Assembly: GCF_004027225.2 (NCBI RefSeq)
Contig: NC_044277.2
Coordinates: forward strand, 25,682,995-25,746,994
Direction: 5' to 3'
Source: Strigops habroptila
Taxonomy: Eukaryota > Chordata > Aves > Psittaciformes > Psittacidae
DNA length: 64,000 nt
The notes below the pieces were generated by a model that saw only the letters and a list, made by a program, of their open reading frames with translations, was not told where the DNA came from and did no database searches. The translations under genes were made by a program, and so were the position numbers. Below, one piece after another: positions 11,354 to 23,300 of the stretch; the stretch's first letter is position 1; each line of letters opens with the position of its first letter.

Positions 11354-14300
11354 GTGACCCCTTCCCCAGGGCGGCGGGACGCGGGGGGCGGAGGGGGGCA
11401 GGCCCGCGGGAGGCTCGGGGGGATCACACCGCTCTCCTCTCCGCGACCGCCGCCCCGCAGCCCTCGGGGCTGGCGTCGGCGCCGGGCGAGGCGGGCAGGG
11501 AGCCGCTCCGCCGGGAGGGAGCAGACGGGTCCGAGACGTTCCCGCCGGCGCTGAAGAGCGGAGAGAGTTTGGAGGGAGCGGTGACGGCAACCGTAACTCT
11601 TTCTTATTGTAGGCAATGGGTACATGGATGGGAAGGAGCTACAAAACTTCATCCAGGAGCTGCAGCAGGCACGGAAGAAGGCAGGCTTGGTAGGTTAACA
11701 TTTCGCCCCACTTTTCCGTCTTCTCTGGGAAAGAAGAGTTTACTTGAACAAACTCCAGCGCCCCGGTTCCTTCTGTTCTCTGTTGCCATCACAGAGTTCA
11801 CTCAGTTGCCTCACCAGGCACAGGGAAATAGCTCAGTTAGAAATCAGCAGATTGCAAATGAAATAAATGGTCTGCTTTGGAAGGGTGAGGCCAGGGTCCA
11901 CCTCCCCGGCGAGCAGGTCCTGCTCACAGCTTGCCAGGCTACGAGCTGCTGCTTCTGACAGTGCTCAACAAGAAAAGTCAGGAAATGCGTGAGCATTATC
12001 TTTTTGTCTTGGATGGGACCTTAACCCATGGCAATTAATCTTACCCGATCCAGATATGTACCAATACTAAAAAGAAAGGGGAAAGAAAAGAAAAAAAAAG
12101 GGGGGGGGGGGGAACCACAACCAACAGTTCCAAGTTAGTTGGACTCTTAATTTCGTACCTAATGGGCAGTATGGGCAGTATGGGCTGTATGGGCTGAAAT
12201 GCATTTCTGCCCCTTGGTGGTCACTAAATAGATCTGCAGATGACTGCTAACCACTTTTTGCCCTTCACTGGTGTTACGCACCAAGAGTATGAGCACCAAA
12301 CCCTGGTAATTTAAATTGTTCAGAGACACAGCAAAGTTTTTGACAATGTTGTTAAAAAAATTCTGTGTGAGTTATTAAAGCACGGATGATTAATTTCCTC
12401 CAAACTATTCCCACATGGAGAAAAAGCAGAGAGATAAAGTAAAAAAAAAGTAAAGAAATTAAAGATTCCATGTAAAGATTTGAATTAAAATAAAAGTGAA
12501 CATTTTTAACAGATAAATTGTCTTTAAAATAATCAGTTTCTAAAACAGGCCACTTAGCATCAAACTCCAATATAAAACCTAATGGAATAAATTTAAATGA
12601 ATCTATGCTAATAGACTTCTGAAGTAACAGATAATAAAATTGTAATTTAACTGGATGGCTTGTGTGCATGGGGGAAATAGCTTAATATTTCATGTAAGGA
12701 TACCTCCAAATTGAGCAATAGCTTTTCTACTTTGCTTTAAAAACTGATGCATGTTTTAGAAGTAAATGCAAAAAGATATTAATATGAATCTTAATTTATA
12801 TTGTGGAAAATTGTAACTTCATATTAATTATAGAATCATAGAATCATAGAATCGTAAGGGTTGGAAAGGACCTTAAGATCATCTAGTTCAACCCCCCTGC
12901 CATGGGCAGGGACACCTTGCCCTAAACCACATGGTTCAAGGCAATTGTATGAGTGTAAATTTCACACAGCTGGAAATCTGTCCCCCGGTAATGCCTCTAA
13001 TGTTACTGCAGTCTAGGTTATTGGTTAATTCTTCTTAAATACATTTGCGTAGACACTCATTTTCATGAGTGTAAGTTTAAACTAAACTAAACTAAAAAAA
13101 AAAAAAAAAAAATCCCCAGAAAATTAGCAAAGGAATGTTTGTGGAGGGAAAAAGTGTATTTTTATTTTCACAGTAAAGATTAAACGTAACTTCAATACCT
13201 TTCAGGTATTGCAACAGTGTGTTGAAGTGCAGGAAACTTAAGTATGTCCAGTAGAAAGAAGACATTAAAGCCTCTGTATATTTAGTGTGATTGCCATTCT
13301 TAGTAGAAATGCTGATATATTATTCAGTAGTTCAAAAATTAATTAGAAGCTCAAGGAAAAAAAAAAAAATTAGCATTGTAAGATCAGATTCTTTTCCCTC
13401 TCAAAGCAAGCCTGCATCTCTTCTTAAAATAGAGCCTGCTCAAAGTAACACAGAAAAGCCTTGCAAGACTATTCTTATCTGATACAAATTTTGTAATATA
13501 TGCCTTTTTTTTTTAATAACCCTTGCCTGTATCTCACCCTATATTTTAATGCCTAGGTGCTTAATTAAGTTTTCATTTCCTGTTTCTCTGATTCAAACCT
13601 ATCTTTGGATGAAAAGAGCAATCTAGAGTAGCAACATCAAACTCAGTACTTGGGCTGTTGGCTCTGGAGTATGGATATATGTCATCCGAGGTTTCAAATC
13701 TAAGCTGATTCTTGGATTTGAAAGCTCATTTGCTAAACAAGCATCTCATTAGTTTGTGTCTTTTCTCACAGGGTACTAATTCAGTAGCTTTGAATTTCTA
13801 TTCTTTTGCCAGAAGGGACACATTGAGTAACTAGTGTAGGTTACATGTCATTTCCTCAGCTGTCCTTCTTTTAACACCCCAAAGCTTCTTTGTCATCATT
13901 AACTTCTGCATTTCAGGTCAATCTCCTGCTCACTATTTTTGAAATATTCAATTATGCATTCTTCATAGCTGGATTTTACATCAGTCATGCCATGTGCACT
14001 GAAGAATCACATTGATTCTATGATTTAATAGAATGGTTTAACATTTCCCAGTATTCTTCCCAACTACGGAACTGTTCTAATTATGTCCTAATGCTAATCC
14101 TTTTATTAATCCACTTAGTAAGACCATACTTTCATAGCTGATTTTTCTCAGATGGAGCAGTAGCATGCAGCTTGATTCATGCTGACTCCAAGGGGTGGAT
14201 GCGTACTTGGACGTTTTATGGCTTGGGCTTTTCTTAGGTAACACTGTGTCTTTTTGCTTCATGCATTATGGTAGATAGTGAATTGATCTGATATACTTTC

Positions 14301-17300
14301 AGACATGTTGAAAGAGCTGCCTTTTTTAAAGATAAAAGCTATATAAGTATGTAAGTATAGCTTCCATTTATTGTGCCCCACATTTATGCAATACATTATT
14401 TAGGTATGCCAACTGCCAAATAAACTGTGGGGTATAAGTGACTAACATAGGGATTGATAAACAGTCAATAGGTGTATCTTGGCTGAGCTATTCCACATCT
14501 GTTTCTCACTTTCTCTGCATATATAGATGATGACAAAATTTCTCCACAGAAATATGTGATCTAATAGAAGTTTATGAATATAGTCACGTAAATGTTTCTG
14601 TAGTGCCATCTATCCTTACGTTTTCAAATCATATTGAAAAAAGCTATTTTTTTCTAAAGCTCCACTTGGTTGGATAAGTGTCTCTTCAGTTTTAAAAGGG
14701 GAGACTGAGGTATGAAGGGCTAATTTCTTAATTTCAATCATCGAGCACTGCATCTGTATCTGGTTTAGGACCAGGCTTGGTTAAATTTAGGCTAGTTTTT
14801 AGACTGAAAACATATATTTGAGTAACATAATTCAAATAACCCATCAAGCAGCTCAAAAGCAGGTGAAGTGAACACCAAAAAGAAAAATACCACCTTTCTG
14901 AAGGTAGTCCTAATATACTAGAGGATGAGCATCCTGTTTTGTTTAACCTGTAATCAGCTGTGCCTCCTTCAATGGCTGGACACTGGCACTGCGGAGCTGC
15001 TGTTAGAAGGATTAGTAAAATATTTAACCGGGACTAATTAAAATCCAGGTGTCCAAATTCTCCATTCTATCTGCTAAGCAAACTTATCCCCACTTTGGGA
15101 TCATTAGATGAAAGGTGACATTGAAGTGCATTGTATTAATAACCATATCTCTAATTAAAGCCATGGCAAATTACTAACCTGCCATGGATGACTTTGACAG
15201 AAATAGGATAGTAGGCCATGATTGTATCAGCCACAAGGAACTGACATTTTACTTAGCTTTGGTAGATGAAATTTGGGACAAACTACAACGGACTTTGTAC
15301 AGCTGAGATTCCCTGTGTCTCCAGTGAGAGAATCACTTTGGTCCTATATAATCATATCAATTACAGCAACTAAGCCTTTAATTTCCAAAGATTGCTGCAT
15401 CTTCATCTATAACCATAAAATTCTCCATTGTTTTAATATATCTGTAGTCCTAATTGTTGCTGTGTGGTTTTACTAGATGACACCTATAAGAAATACAAAG
15501 AAAGTTAAAAGTTTAGTTAGTATTGAAGGCTGATGGCAGCTCATGTCAAAGCAACTCATGTCAAGCTGAAGTGTGAAATCAAATATTTAGATCTTCACCC
15601 CAAGGCTGGCACGTTTGCCATAGCCTAGAGCGAGGATAGCCTTTAGAGAACAGATGTATAGCAGGGACCATAGTCTATATGAAGAACAGTCAGTCTGGCT
15701 TTACTTTGTTGGATTTAAGGTACTGCTTGAAGTTTTCTCCCTCTTAAATCTGCCTCTCTACTTAGCAGTGACATTTTGACTCTGTTTCTGTGCTAAGCAA
15801 ATACCAAACAGTGAAAAATATATCGTGATGAGTTCTTTTAGGGTAAAATAGCATCCATTGTTCAGGAAAAATCCACTCAAAGATGTGGGAAGGCTATTTT
15901 GGTGTTCAGATATATTATACTGAAATGTTCCTTATTTTGAAAGATTTTGCACTGCCTTCAAGTTACTAATTTAAAAATGAAAACTGAGAAAATTGACTAA
16001 TAATTGGCTATGAACTTCACTGTCATCCTCTTAAACAAAGGAGCTGTTATACACATTTCCATCACATCTATCTTTATAATCTTTTCATACTGTAAACTAA
16101 AAGAGGAGTTCTAAGTATTTAGATGCCAATCATTCACACTGAATATAATATAATTCCTTAGGAAGTAAAATCTATCACAATGACATTATTCATGATTAAA
16201 AATTACTAAATTAAATTTGAAGAATTTAGCTGCAAAAAGTGTGAGTACTTCATTAAATGTAGCATATTATTTGGAAACGAATCAAATATTCAAGTAAGTT
16301 TACATATGTTTCTTTGTATCTTAAAGTAATGATTCTCTCATTGTAACTTTTTAGGATTTAACACCCGAAATGAAAGCTTTTGTGGACCAATATGGGAAGG
16401 CTACTGATGGAAAAATAGGAATAGTTGAGGTAAGACAGTTACTTTATAACAAAAGACTGACATGTTTACTTGTAGAAAATACATTTAGCACTGAACGATG
16501 TGAGCATAATATGCAAATATCTTGGATTTTTAGTTACGCAGAAAATTTTTTCCTCTGCCTTAAGGTCTTTAGTATTTTTTTCACCAATGAAACTTTTTAC
16601 TTAACAAAGGGTAAGGTATTCCCTAGCCCTCTCCAGACATTTCACTACACTTTATTTAACTTTGCACACTTTATTCTGTACTATTAAACAGCAATTTAGT
16701 TTTCCTGCAAAGCAGATTGGAGCTCTGTTTTAGAAATTTAAATTGTGAAAGGTAATGTGATTTATTTCTAGCTATGATTTTGAACTAATGCTCTGTCACC
16801 ACTCCTGTAGTAAGGATAACACACAAGTGAATGCAATTGAGCCATCACTGTATGTAGTCTATTCTAAAAAAAAATCCATATATGGTAAGAAAGCACATTA
16901 ATCATGTTAAGTGTAAACAAAATTTGAATAGTAGTTGTGATCCATCTTGTAAAAGATCAGGATTTCTTATAAATTCCTTTCTTGAACTTTAACAGAACTT
17001 GAGACAGAAAAATCCCCTATTCCTTACTCCCACTTTCTACAGAGGACAAAGATAACCAACGCCTTCTGCACACACAGCTGCTCAACAATTGTATATCTTA
17101 GACACCTTACTAGGAAGGGGGGGACCACTTCAGTGGTACAAGTCAAAAAGGACAGTTTGCTGGGTTACAGCTTGAGAAGTCACTTTTTCAAGCCTAAATC
17201 TACAATTCATTTATGTCACTGAGTGCAGTGAGACTGCAGTTTTATTATTAAGTAGTATTATATTTTTTTCTGCTAATAAGAAATCTGACCTAGAGAGCTA

Positions 17301-20300
17301 ATTAAGAAACAGCTGGAAACAAGCCAGGTCTGCAGAATTTCTACACTGACCAACTTGGGGTCAGTAGCTAATTTTAAAATAGAGGACTGAATAAAATCTG
17401 TAAAAGTCAATAGGAAGTTATCACTGCTGATATAACAGATCCTTTTAGGGTATCTTTTCTCCTCTGCCATGTGTCTGAATTGCATATACTTGTTTAAATG
17501 CACATGTAATTATGACTAAACTGCTATGGAAATATGAACAGTTTGTTTCACTTGCAGTTATACTTTATTTTTAAAAATGCATCCTTTGACAATACTTAGC
17601 ATTGATCAAATTGTTCTACATCTAAAAATAACTAGTGTTTATTTGAATAAAAAGTTGCTTGGGTTTGGACTAACAAATGCTTATTGATTTAGTATTCAAG
17701 AATCCTATTTAGTTTAGTATTTTTGAATATGTGTAATAGCAAGCATTGAATGCAAGAAGAATGCATAGACCGTGCCTGAAATAGATTGCTTTTCTTTGCT
17801 TAGGAAAGATAACTAAAAGTTTTACCTTTCAAATTCTATTTCTGATACTGCTGTTGACTTAATGGCTAAAGGTGAGCAAATCCAATAAGGCTGATATGGC
17901 ATGGTGCTCACCACCCCCAGTGAAGTGCCAGGCATGGTCAGCATCACAGACACCACTGAATACTGACAGTACTCAGTTTAGTGACTGAAGGGACTTTCTC
18001 CCTTAATATAGCAGTTTCCTAACCCAATAGCTGTATTTTATTTCACTTACATCAGCATGAAGCTGGATTTGGAAAGTGCTGATGGGACTCAGATGAAATT
18101 TGTTGTATACGCAGAGAAGTATGATGTTAAAGTTGGTATTTGGACTTGATTCTCTTTCCTTACAAATAAAAATGTCCAGTAATTCCAGATTGCTCCCATT
18201 TACATAGTATATCAAATAGTTTTTATGAAAAAGTGTATGAATTTTGTCTAAAAAGAAAAAAAAGTAAAGCAGTTCAGACTCTCAGCCATCATAATGAATA
18301 CCCCAGCATCTGAAGGAAGATGTCCTAGCAAATAATGATTTTTCAGGAAGGGTCTGTTGACTGAGATAAAGAGGAGGCCTGGATGGCTTCACAGAGGAAA
18401 GAGTGGATTTTCGTTCAGATTGGCTTCACAGAGGAAAGAGTGGATTTTCAGTTCAGATTAAGTGTTGATTCTGTCTTTGCAAGCACACTGCAGTTAGCTC
18501 ACCAGCTTTTATCCAGCCCTCTCCAGCTGGATAAAAGGCAGAGTCTGACCTGACCACTTGCTTGTCATTGTGTAATTCACCTTTTGTATTCATTCAGACC
18601 AAAGCTTTCACTAAAATTTAGATGTGAAACCCAAGATTTCAAAACTCAGGACTGCAGTAATTCCACATCAAATTATTTGAATCTTACTGGTGCTGTAAAA
18701 ATAACTACTTATTAGCCTAAAATACTCTTTGTACTCCCATTCTCTATTATAGGATTTTAAAAGGCAAACTCAATGTATTAGGTGAAAGGAATTTTAAATA
18801 AAGTTAAATATCAACAGAATTTACTTTAAGAATGATTTCCAGAAAATAGTTCCGATAGTGTTGTAAGAACTGAGAGTATTTTTTCTCCATAAAAGCAGCA
18901 GAGCTCACAGAAGCGATCACCAAACCGCTATTGCTGCCATGCACAAACATGTAGCAGTCTTCACTCGTATTCAGATACTCTCAAAGTCCCCCTATGATTA
19001 TCCTCACAAAGAAGTCATCACTAGAAATAGCACCAGGTTTCTATCTTTCCTTTCTGAGGTGTTATAACTGGGACTGGGAAGTTGAGCCAATTTCCACATG
19101 ATGTCCTCATCCCTTAATAACACAGTTTTCCACAAAAGGCAATTTAATTCTATTTGATGAATGAGCTTGGAGAACTGGACTTTCCTTTAGCTATATTGTT
19201 TCTGTTACTCTAAAAGGTACAAAAGAAAGAAAACATGAAAGACATTTTAATTTTTGGCAGAAGCCTGAGCTGATGTTGGATATCGAGCTTCTACATCTTT
19301 GTAACTTGAAAGCTTGTGCTTTCTCCTGAGACTTACAAAGGGTCAGAAGTATAGCTTAAAATAAGGTAATTTTCTTCCAAAGGTAATATATTCTGTACCT
19401 TAAATACAGTTTGGTACTGCTATTAAATTGTTAATGATTCTTTGGAAAGTTACCATTTTACATTTACCCTTGCACTTTGTACTGTTTTACAGTGCCCTTT
19501 GCAAAATTTACCAGTTAGCTAGAGATCTCACAAATGACATCTAATGTATAATTTCCATGCATATAAACCCTTTCCCATTGTCATAATCAGTCCCTTCCCC
19601 CAAACTCTGCTTATTATTGTAATCACTTCTTCCATCAAAAACGTTTGATGGTGAGTAGGGATGTAGTCTAAAAATCAAAGCTTCCCTGTCATGGCAGAAA
19701 TAAATTTTTCCATGAATCTGTACTGTTACACACATTTAGCTATTGCATATGTATGAATATAGAACCATAGAATGGTTAGGGTTGGAATGTACTTACTCGC
19801 ATGTGTATAAGCTATTGATAATGGAGTTGCTGACAAAAAACATATCAAGTTGATTGGGTTTGGTGTTCAACCGTTTAGTGAAAGCCCTCAGAACACTCTG
19901 ATGGGCCTGACAGTCTGTCATTAGACGTACCATGTCTGTAAGAGAGTGCTCTGATTTGTCTTTTGTCATAACCACACTTATATCAGTAATATATACTGGA
20001 ATCAGTATAACTGATTCCTTGCAAGGATAATTTTAGAGAAACAAGACATCTGTCTCCATAACCTTGCTATACGTCTAGGGTGAGAGGGAGACCTGAACTC
20101 ACCTAGCATGCCACGGGACCCCAATAAAAAAGCCAGACCAAGTAGGAAATATCACAGAAATAGACAGAATGAGGGTGTAAAATGAATGCAGAAAACCAAA
20201 AATTTTAATCAAAATTTTAAAATGGGGCTCCAGAAAGTCTGCAGATGTCATTTTTCATGAAAGAATGCAGCTAAGAAATCTTTTTTCTCCATTTTCTCTT

Positions 20301-23300
20301 CCTAGTAAGCACAGCTGGTCTATTCTTCAACTAAAAAGTTTTCTTTAATCAAAACACATTTCATACGTTTTGAGAATAGAAAAAGATATTGGGCTTTTGT
20401 TAAAAAGAAATCATGATTTTACATTAAATTATACAGCATACTTTCCATCTTCTACATTTGTCCCTTGCCAAAGTTGAGTTATATAGTAAATGAACATTTT
20501 CAATAATCAGTACAATAATGTCTGATTTTAAAAAAGCCTTTTGTAGAGCAGAGGCATTGGAAGAACCACCCCTGATTTTGCAGGGCTAAAAGACCTTCTG
20601 ATTTCTTTCTGGTATTTATAGCTCTTCTTGAATACATCTCTGTGCCTGACAAATGATTACCGGTTGTCATCCCCATACACTGCCCACTTGCTTTTTTTCT
20701 CTCCTGGCTTTTCCATACATTTTTCTGTTTACCTTACACATGTGTTCTTCATGTCAGCTTTCCCCTCTCTTCTTCCTCTTCCACAACATCTGTGAGTAGT
20801 CTATTTTCCTTACTTTCTGAATTCATGGACCTTCGCACTTATCCTCTAAACATCCTTGTGTTATGCTTTCCCTTCATGCCAATTCCAAGCTTTTCATCAC
20901 AGGTCCTAACTCTGCGTGGGTGTATTTTTCTCCCTCTTTCCCCAGGTACCCCTTTGGTATGTGCTGTCTCACTCTCTTCTCTCAGACCTCATTTCTGTTT
21001 GACCTTATGAATATGGCAAAGCTGCAAGCCAGAAGCCTTTTAGAAGCATCTTCCAGACATTCTGGCTAGCAGGATGAAGCTTCCTATGGGGCTACAACAG
21101 GGCAATATGAGTACAAAGAATTTCATATTCTTTTAAAAAGTTTCATGCTCTTTCACAGGCTCAGCTGCCTAATGAAGAATCAAAATTTAATCTTTCTTAA
21201 ATTCTGTTATAGCTTGCTCAGATATTACCAACAGAAGAGAATTTCCTGTTGTTCTTCAGATGCCAGCAGCTAAAGTCAAGTGAAGACTTCATGCAGGTAC
21301 AGTATGAAAAGTTACCTTTTGTAAAATCATCCAAGACCCACTTGCCATGAATATATCATTAAAGCATTCACTTTCTGATTGCAGACCTGGAGAAAATATG
21401 ACAGCGACCACAGTGGCTTCATTGATTCTGAGGAACTTAAGGTAAACTGATACCTACGAGTATACACAACATGAGAACAGGCATTGGATTACAGCCTGTG
21501 CTGCTGTTTCTTCAGATACCCACCTGTGCATGGTTTTGCATTTCAAACACAACCGAAAAGCAATATAATTAGCTGATTTTTTTATTGCCAGTAAATTATT
21601 TAAAGGGGAACTCTAATCTGATCAATGTTTTTTAAAACATGTTTTAATTCAGATCAATGTTTGTCTCAAGTGACTCAGGGTAGCAGGTAGCTTACAAATA
21701 AGAAAGATTGAGAAAGCAAGGTAGACCTCTAAGAAAGTTGTGTTGTTCTTTTTTTTGTATATTAGGGAGAAGGGCTGTTTTGTGGGGTTTTTTTCCTAAG
21801 GGCATCACTGGTGTGAATTGCTGCTGCTGGAGAGATCATGCTCTCTCAAGTATCATGTAGCCCTACGGTTTACACTATAATACTGTTAGGCTAACACAAA
21901 TGGAACTGTGTTGCCCCTGCTTGGTTAACTTTTTGGGATTTTGGTATGACCTTTAATATGCACATACAAGAGCAGAATTGAGATTATTCCATTAGCCATC
22001 TCAGCATTGCAGAGTTAACAAACCTGAAAACTAGAGTGATTTACCTAGCTAGTTATAAAACTAACAGTGATTTGTAGATGCTGAGTCACAGTCACAGAAT
22101 CACAGAGTGGCTGGAAGGGACCTTGAGGTCATCTGGACCAAGCCCCCTACTCAAGCTGGGCCACCTAAAGCCAGTTGCCCAGGACCATGTCCAGATGACT
22201 TTTGAATATCTCCAAGGATGGAGACTCCACAACCTTTCTGGGCAACCTGTGCCAGTGCTCAGACACACTCACAGTGAAAAAGTTTTTCCATACATTTCAA
22301 CCATGTTTCAGCTGGTGCCAATTGCCTTTAGTCCTGTCACTGGTCCCCAGCCTGGCTCTGCCCTCCTTGCATCCTCCCTTGAAGTATTTATATACGTTGA
22401 CGAGGTCCCTCTGAGCTTCCTCTTCTCCAGGCTGAACAGTCTCAGCTTTCTCAGCTTTTCCTCATAGGAGAGATACTCATATACAGCAACCTCTGAGTAG
22501 AAAGGTTCCATTTTCCACAGTTCAATTGCTCTGGATACATTACCATAGTGGTTTCTGAACTTAATTCGTAAGAACCAAAACAATTCATAGCAAGAGAAAG
22601 ACCTAGCAGTGTTTATCCATCTAATTTGGACTATTTTGCCCATATGTGGTATTCTAAAGAACTACATAAGCTTTATTAATTAAAGCACCAGGAGATCAAA
22701 TTGTCTGAAGTCCTCACAGCTCTTTTGTTCAGAAGAGGAATCCACATCAGGCAGTTCACATCTTCTTTTCTTTTCCCTTCCTCTTTGAGTCTGTTATCTG
22801 TGTGGTGTTTGCCAAGGATTCTAGCTTAAGGTAACCCTCAGGCAGACAAGCCCATTCTTCTGCTGGCTAGTTGCAGCAGGTCAAAATATCTAAATCAGGA
22901 GGCCATGCAGCACTTGAGAACTCTCCAGCTGTTACACAGTGCTTTAAGGACTGTTGTCATTTGCTATAATTTACAATAGACTAAAAAATGCAGGGCTGAT
23001 TGAGGACCAGCTGAAGAATGAAGGCATTTTAACTGGATTCCTAATGGTCCCACCTCTCTTGTCCTGTGAGAATTTGTCTGCCTCAAAGAAATGGCCCATT
23101 TTAACATGTTGAAAGACATAATGTCCAGTTTTATATTTAGATCAGTATTTCTTGATGAGCCCAAACATTTTAAGTATTTGTTATGTGAGGAGTACACCCA
23201 TTTACAACTTTGTAAGAGAAATTTAAGCTGGAAATCAGGAAAACTTTCTAACAATAGTAACAGCAGTGGAATACCTTGTCTAAGGAGGAGGCAGACTCTC

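Larger units (their letters stand above)
10880..11620. promoter_or_regulatory. CALB1: CpG island over CALB1 promoter and exon 1
   Basis: Base composition changes abruptly from AT-rich to very GC- and CpG-rich at about 10.88 kb and returns to AT-rich soon after exon 2. The block holds several GC-box-like GGGGCGGG or CCGCCC runs (for example near 10979), the TATA-type box at 11139, the 5' UTR, exon 1 and the short first intron. The long open frames on both strands of this block are a by-product of its GC richness. Confidence 0.85.
11690..16354 (+). other. CALB1: CALB1 intron 2
   Basis: A 4.7-kb AT-rich intron. It holds a homopurine A/G tract at 12069-12114, a 9-bp tandem repeat at 12162-12196, a minus-strand CR1 tail at 12831-12942 and a poly(A) run near 13094-13112. 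No further gene is seen. Confidence 0.85.
16430..21212 (+). other. CALB1: CALB1 intron 3
   Basis: A 4.8-kb AT-rich intron. It contains a perfect local tandem duplication at 18384-18458 (one indel) and a short CR1 tail at 19760-19790. No other gene or RNA is recognised. Confidence 0.85.

Noticed and set aside
10871-11590. 239-codon minus-strand open frame and several overlapping frames around CALB1 exon 1
   Set aside because: All lie in a CpG island where stop codons are rare by composition; the products are low-complexity Pro, Arg and Gly strings with no domain.
16370-16687. 105-codon open frame starting inside CALB1 exon 3
   Set aside because: It is exon 3 read through its donor into intron 3; the GTAAGA donor and conserved continuation in exon 4 show it is spliced.
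22308-22643. 111-codon minus-strand frame in CALB1 intron 5
   Set aside because: It is a decayed piece of CR1 ORF2 ([20 protein letters not shown] is the CR1 pattern) plus unrelated flank, not a host gene.
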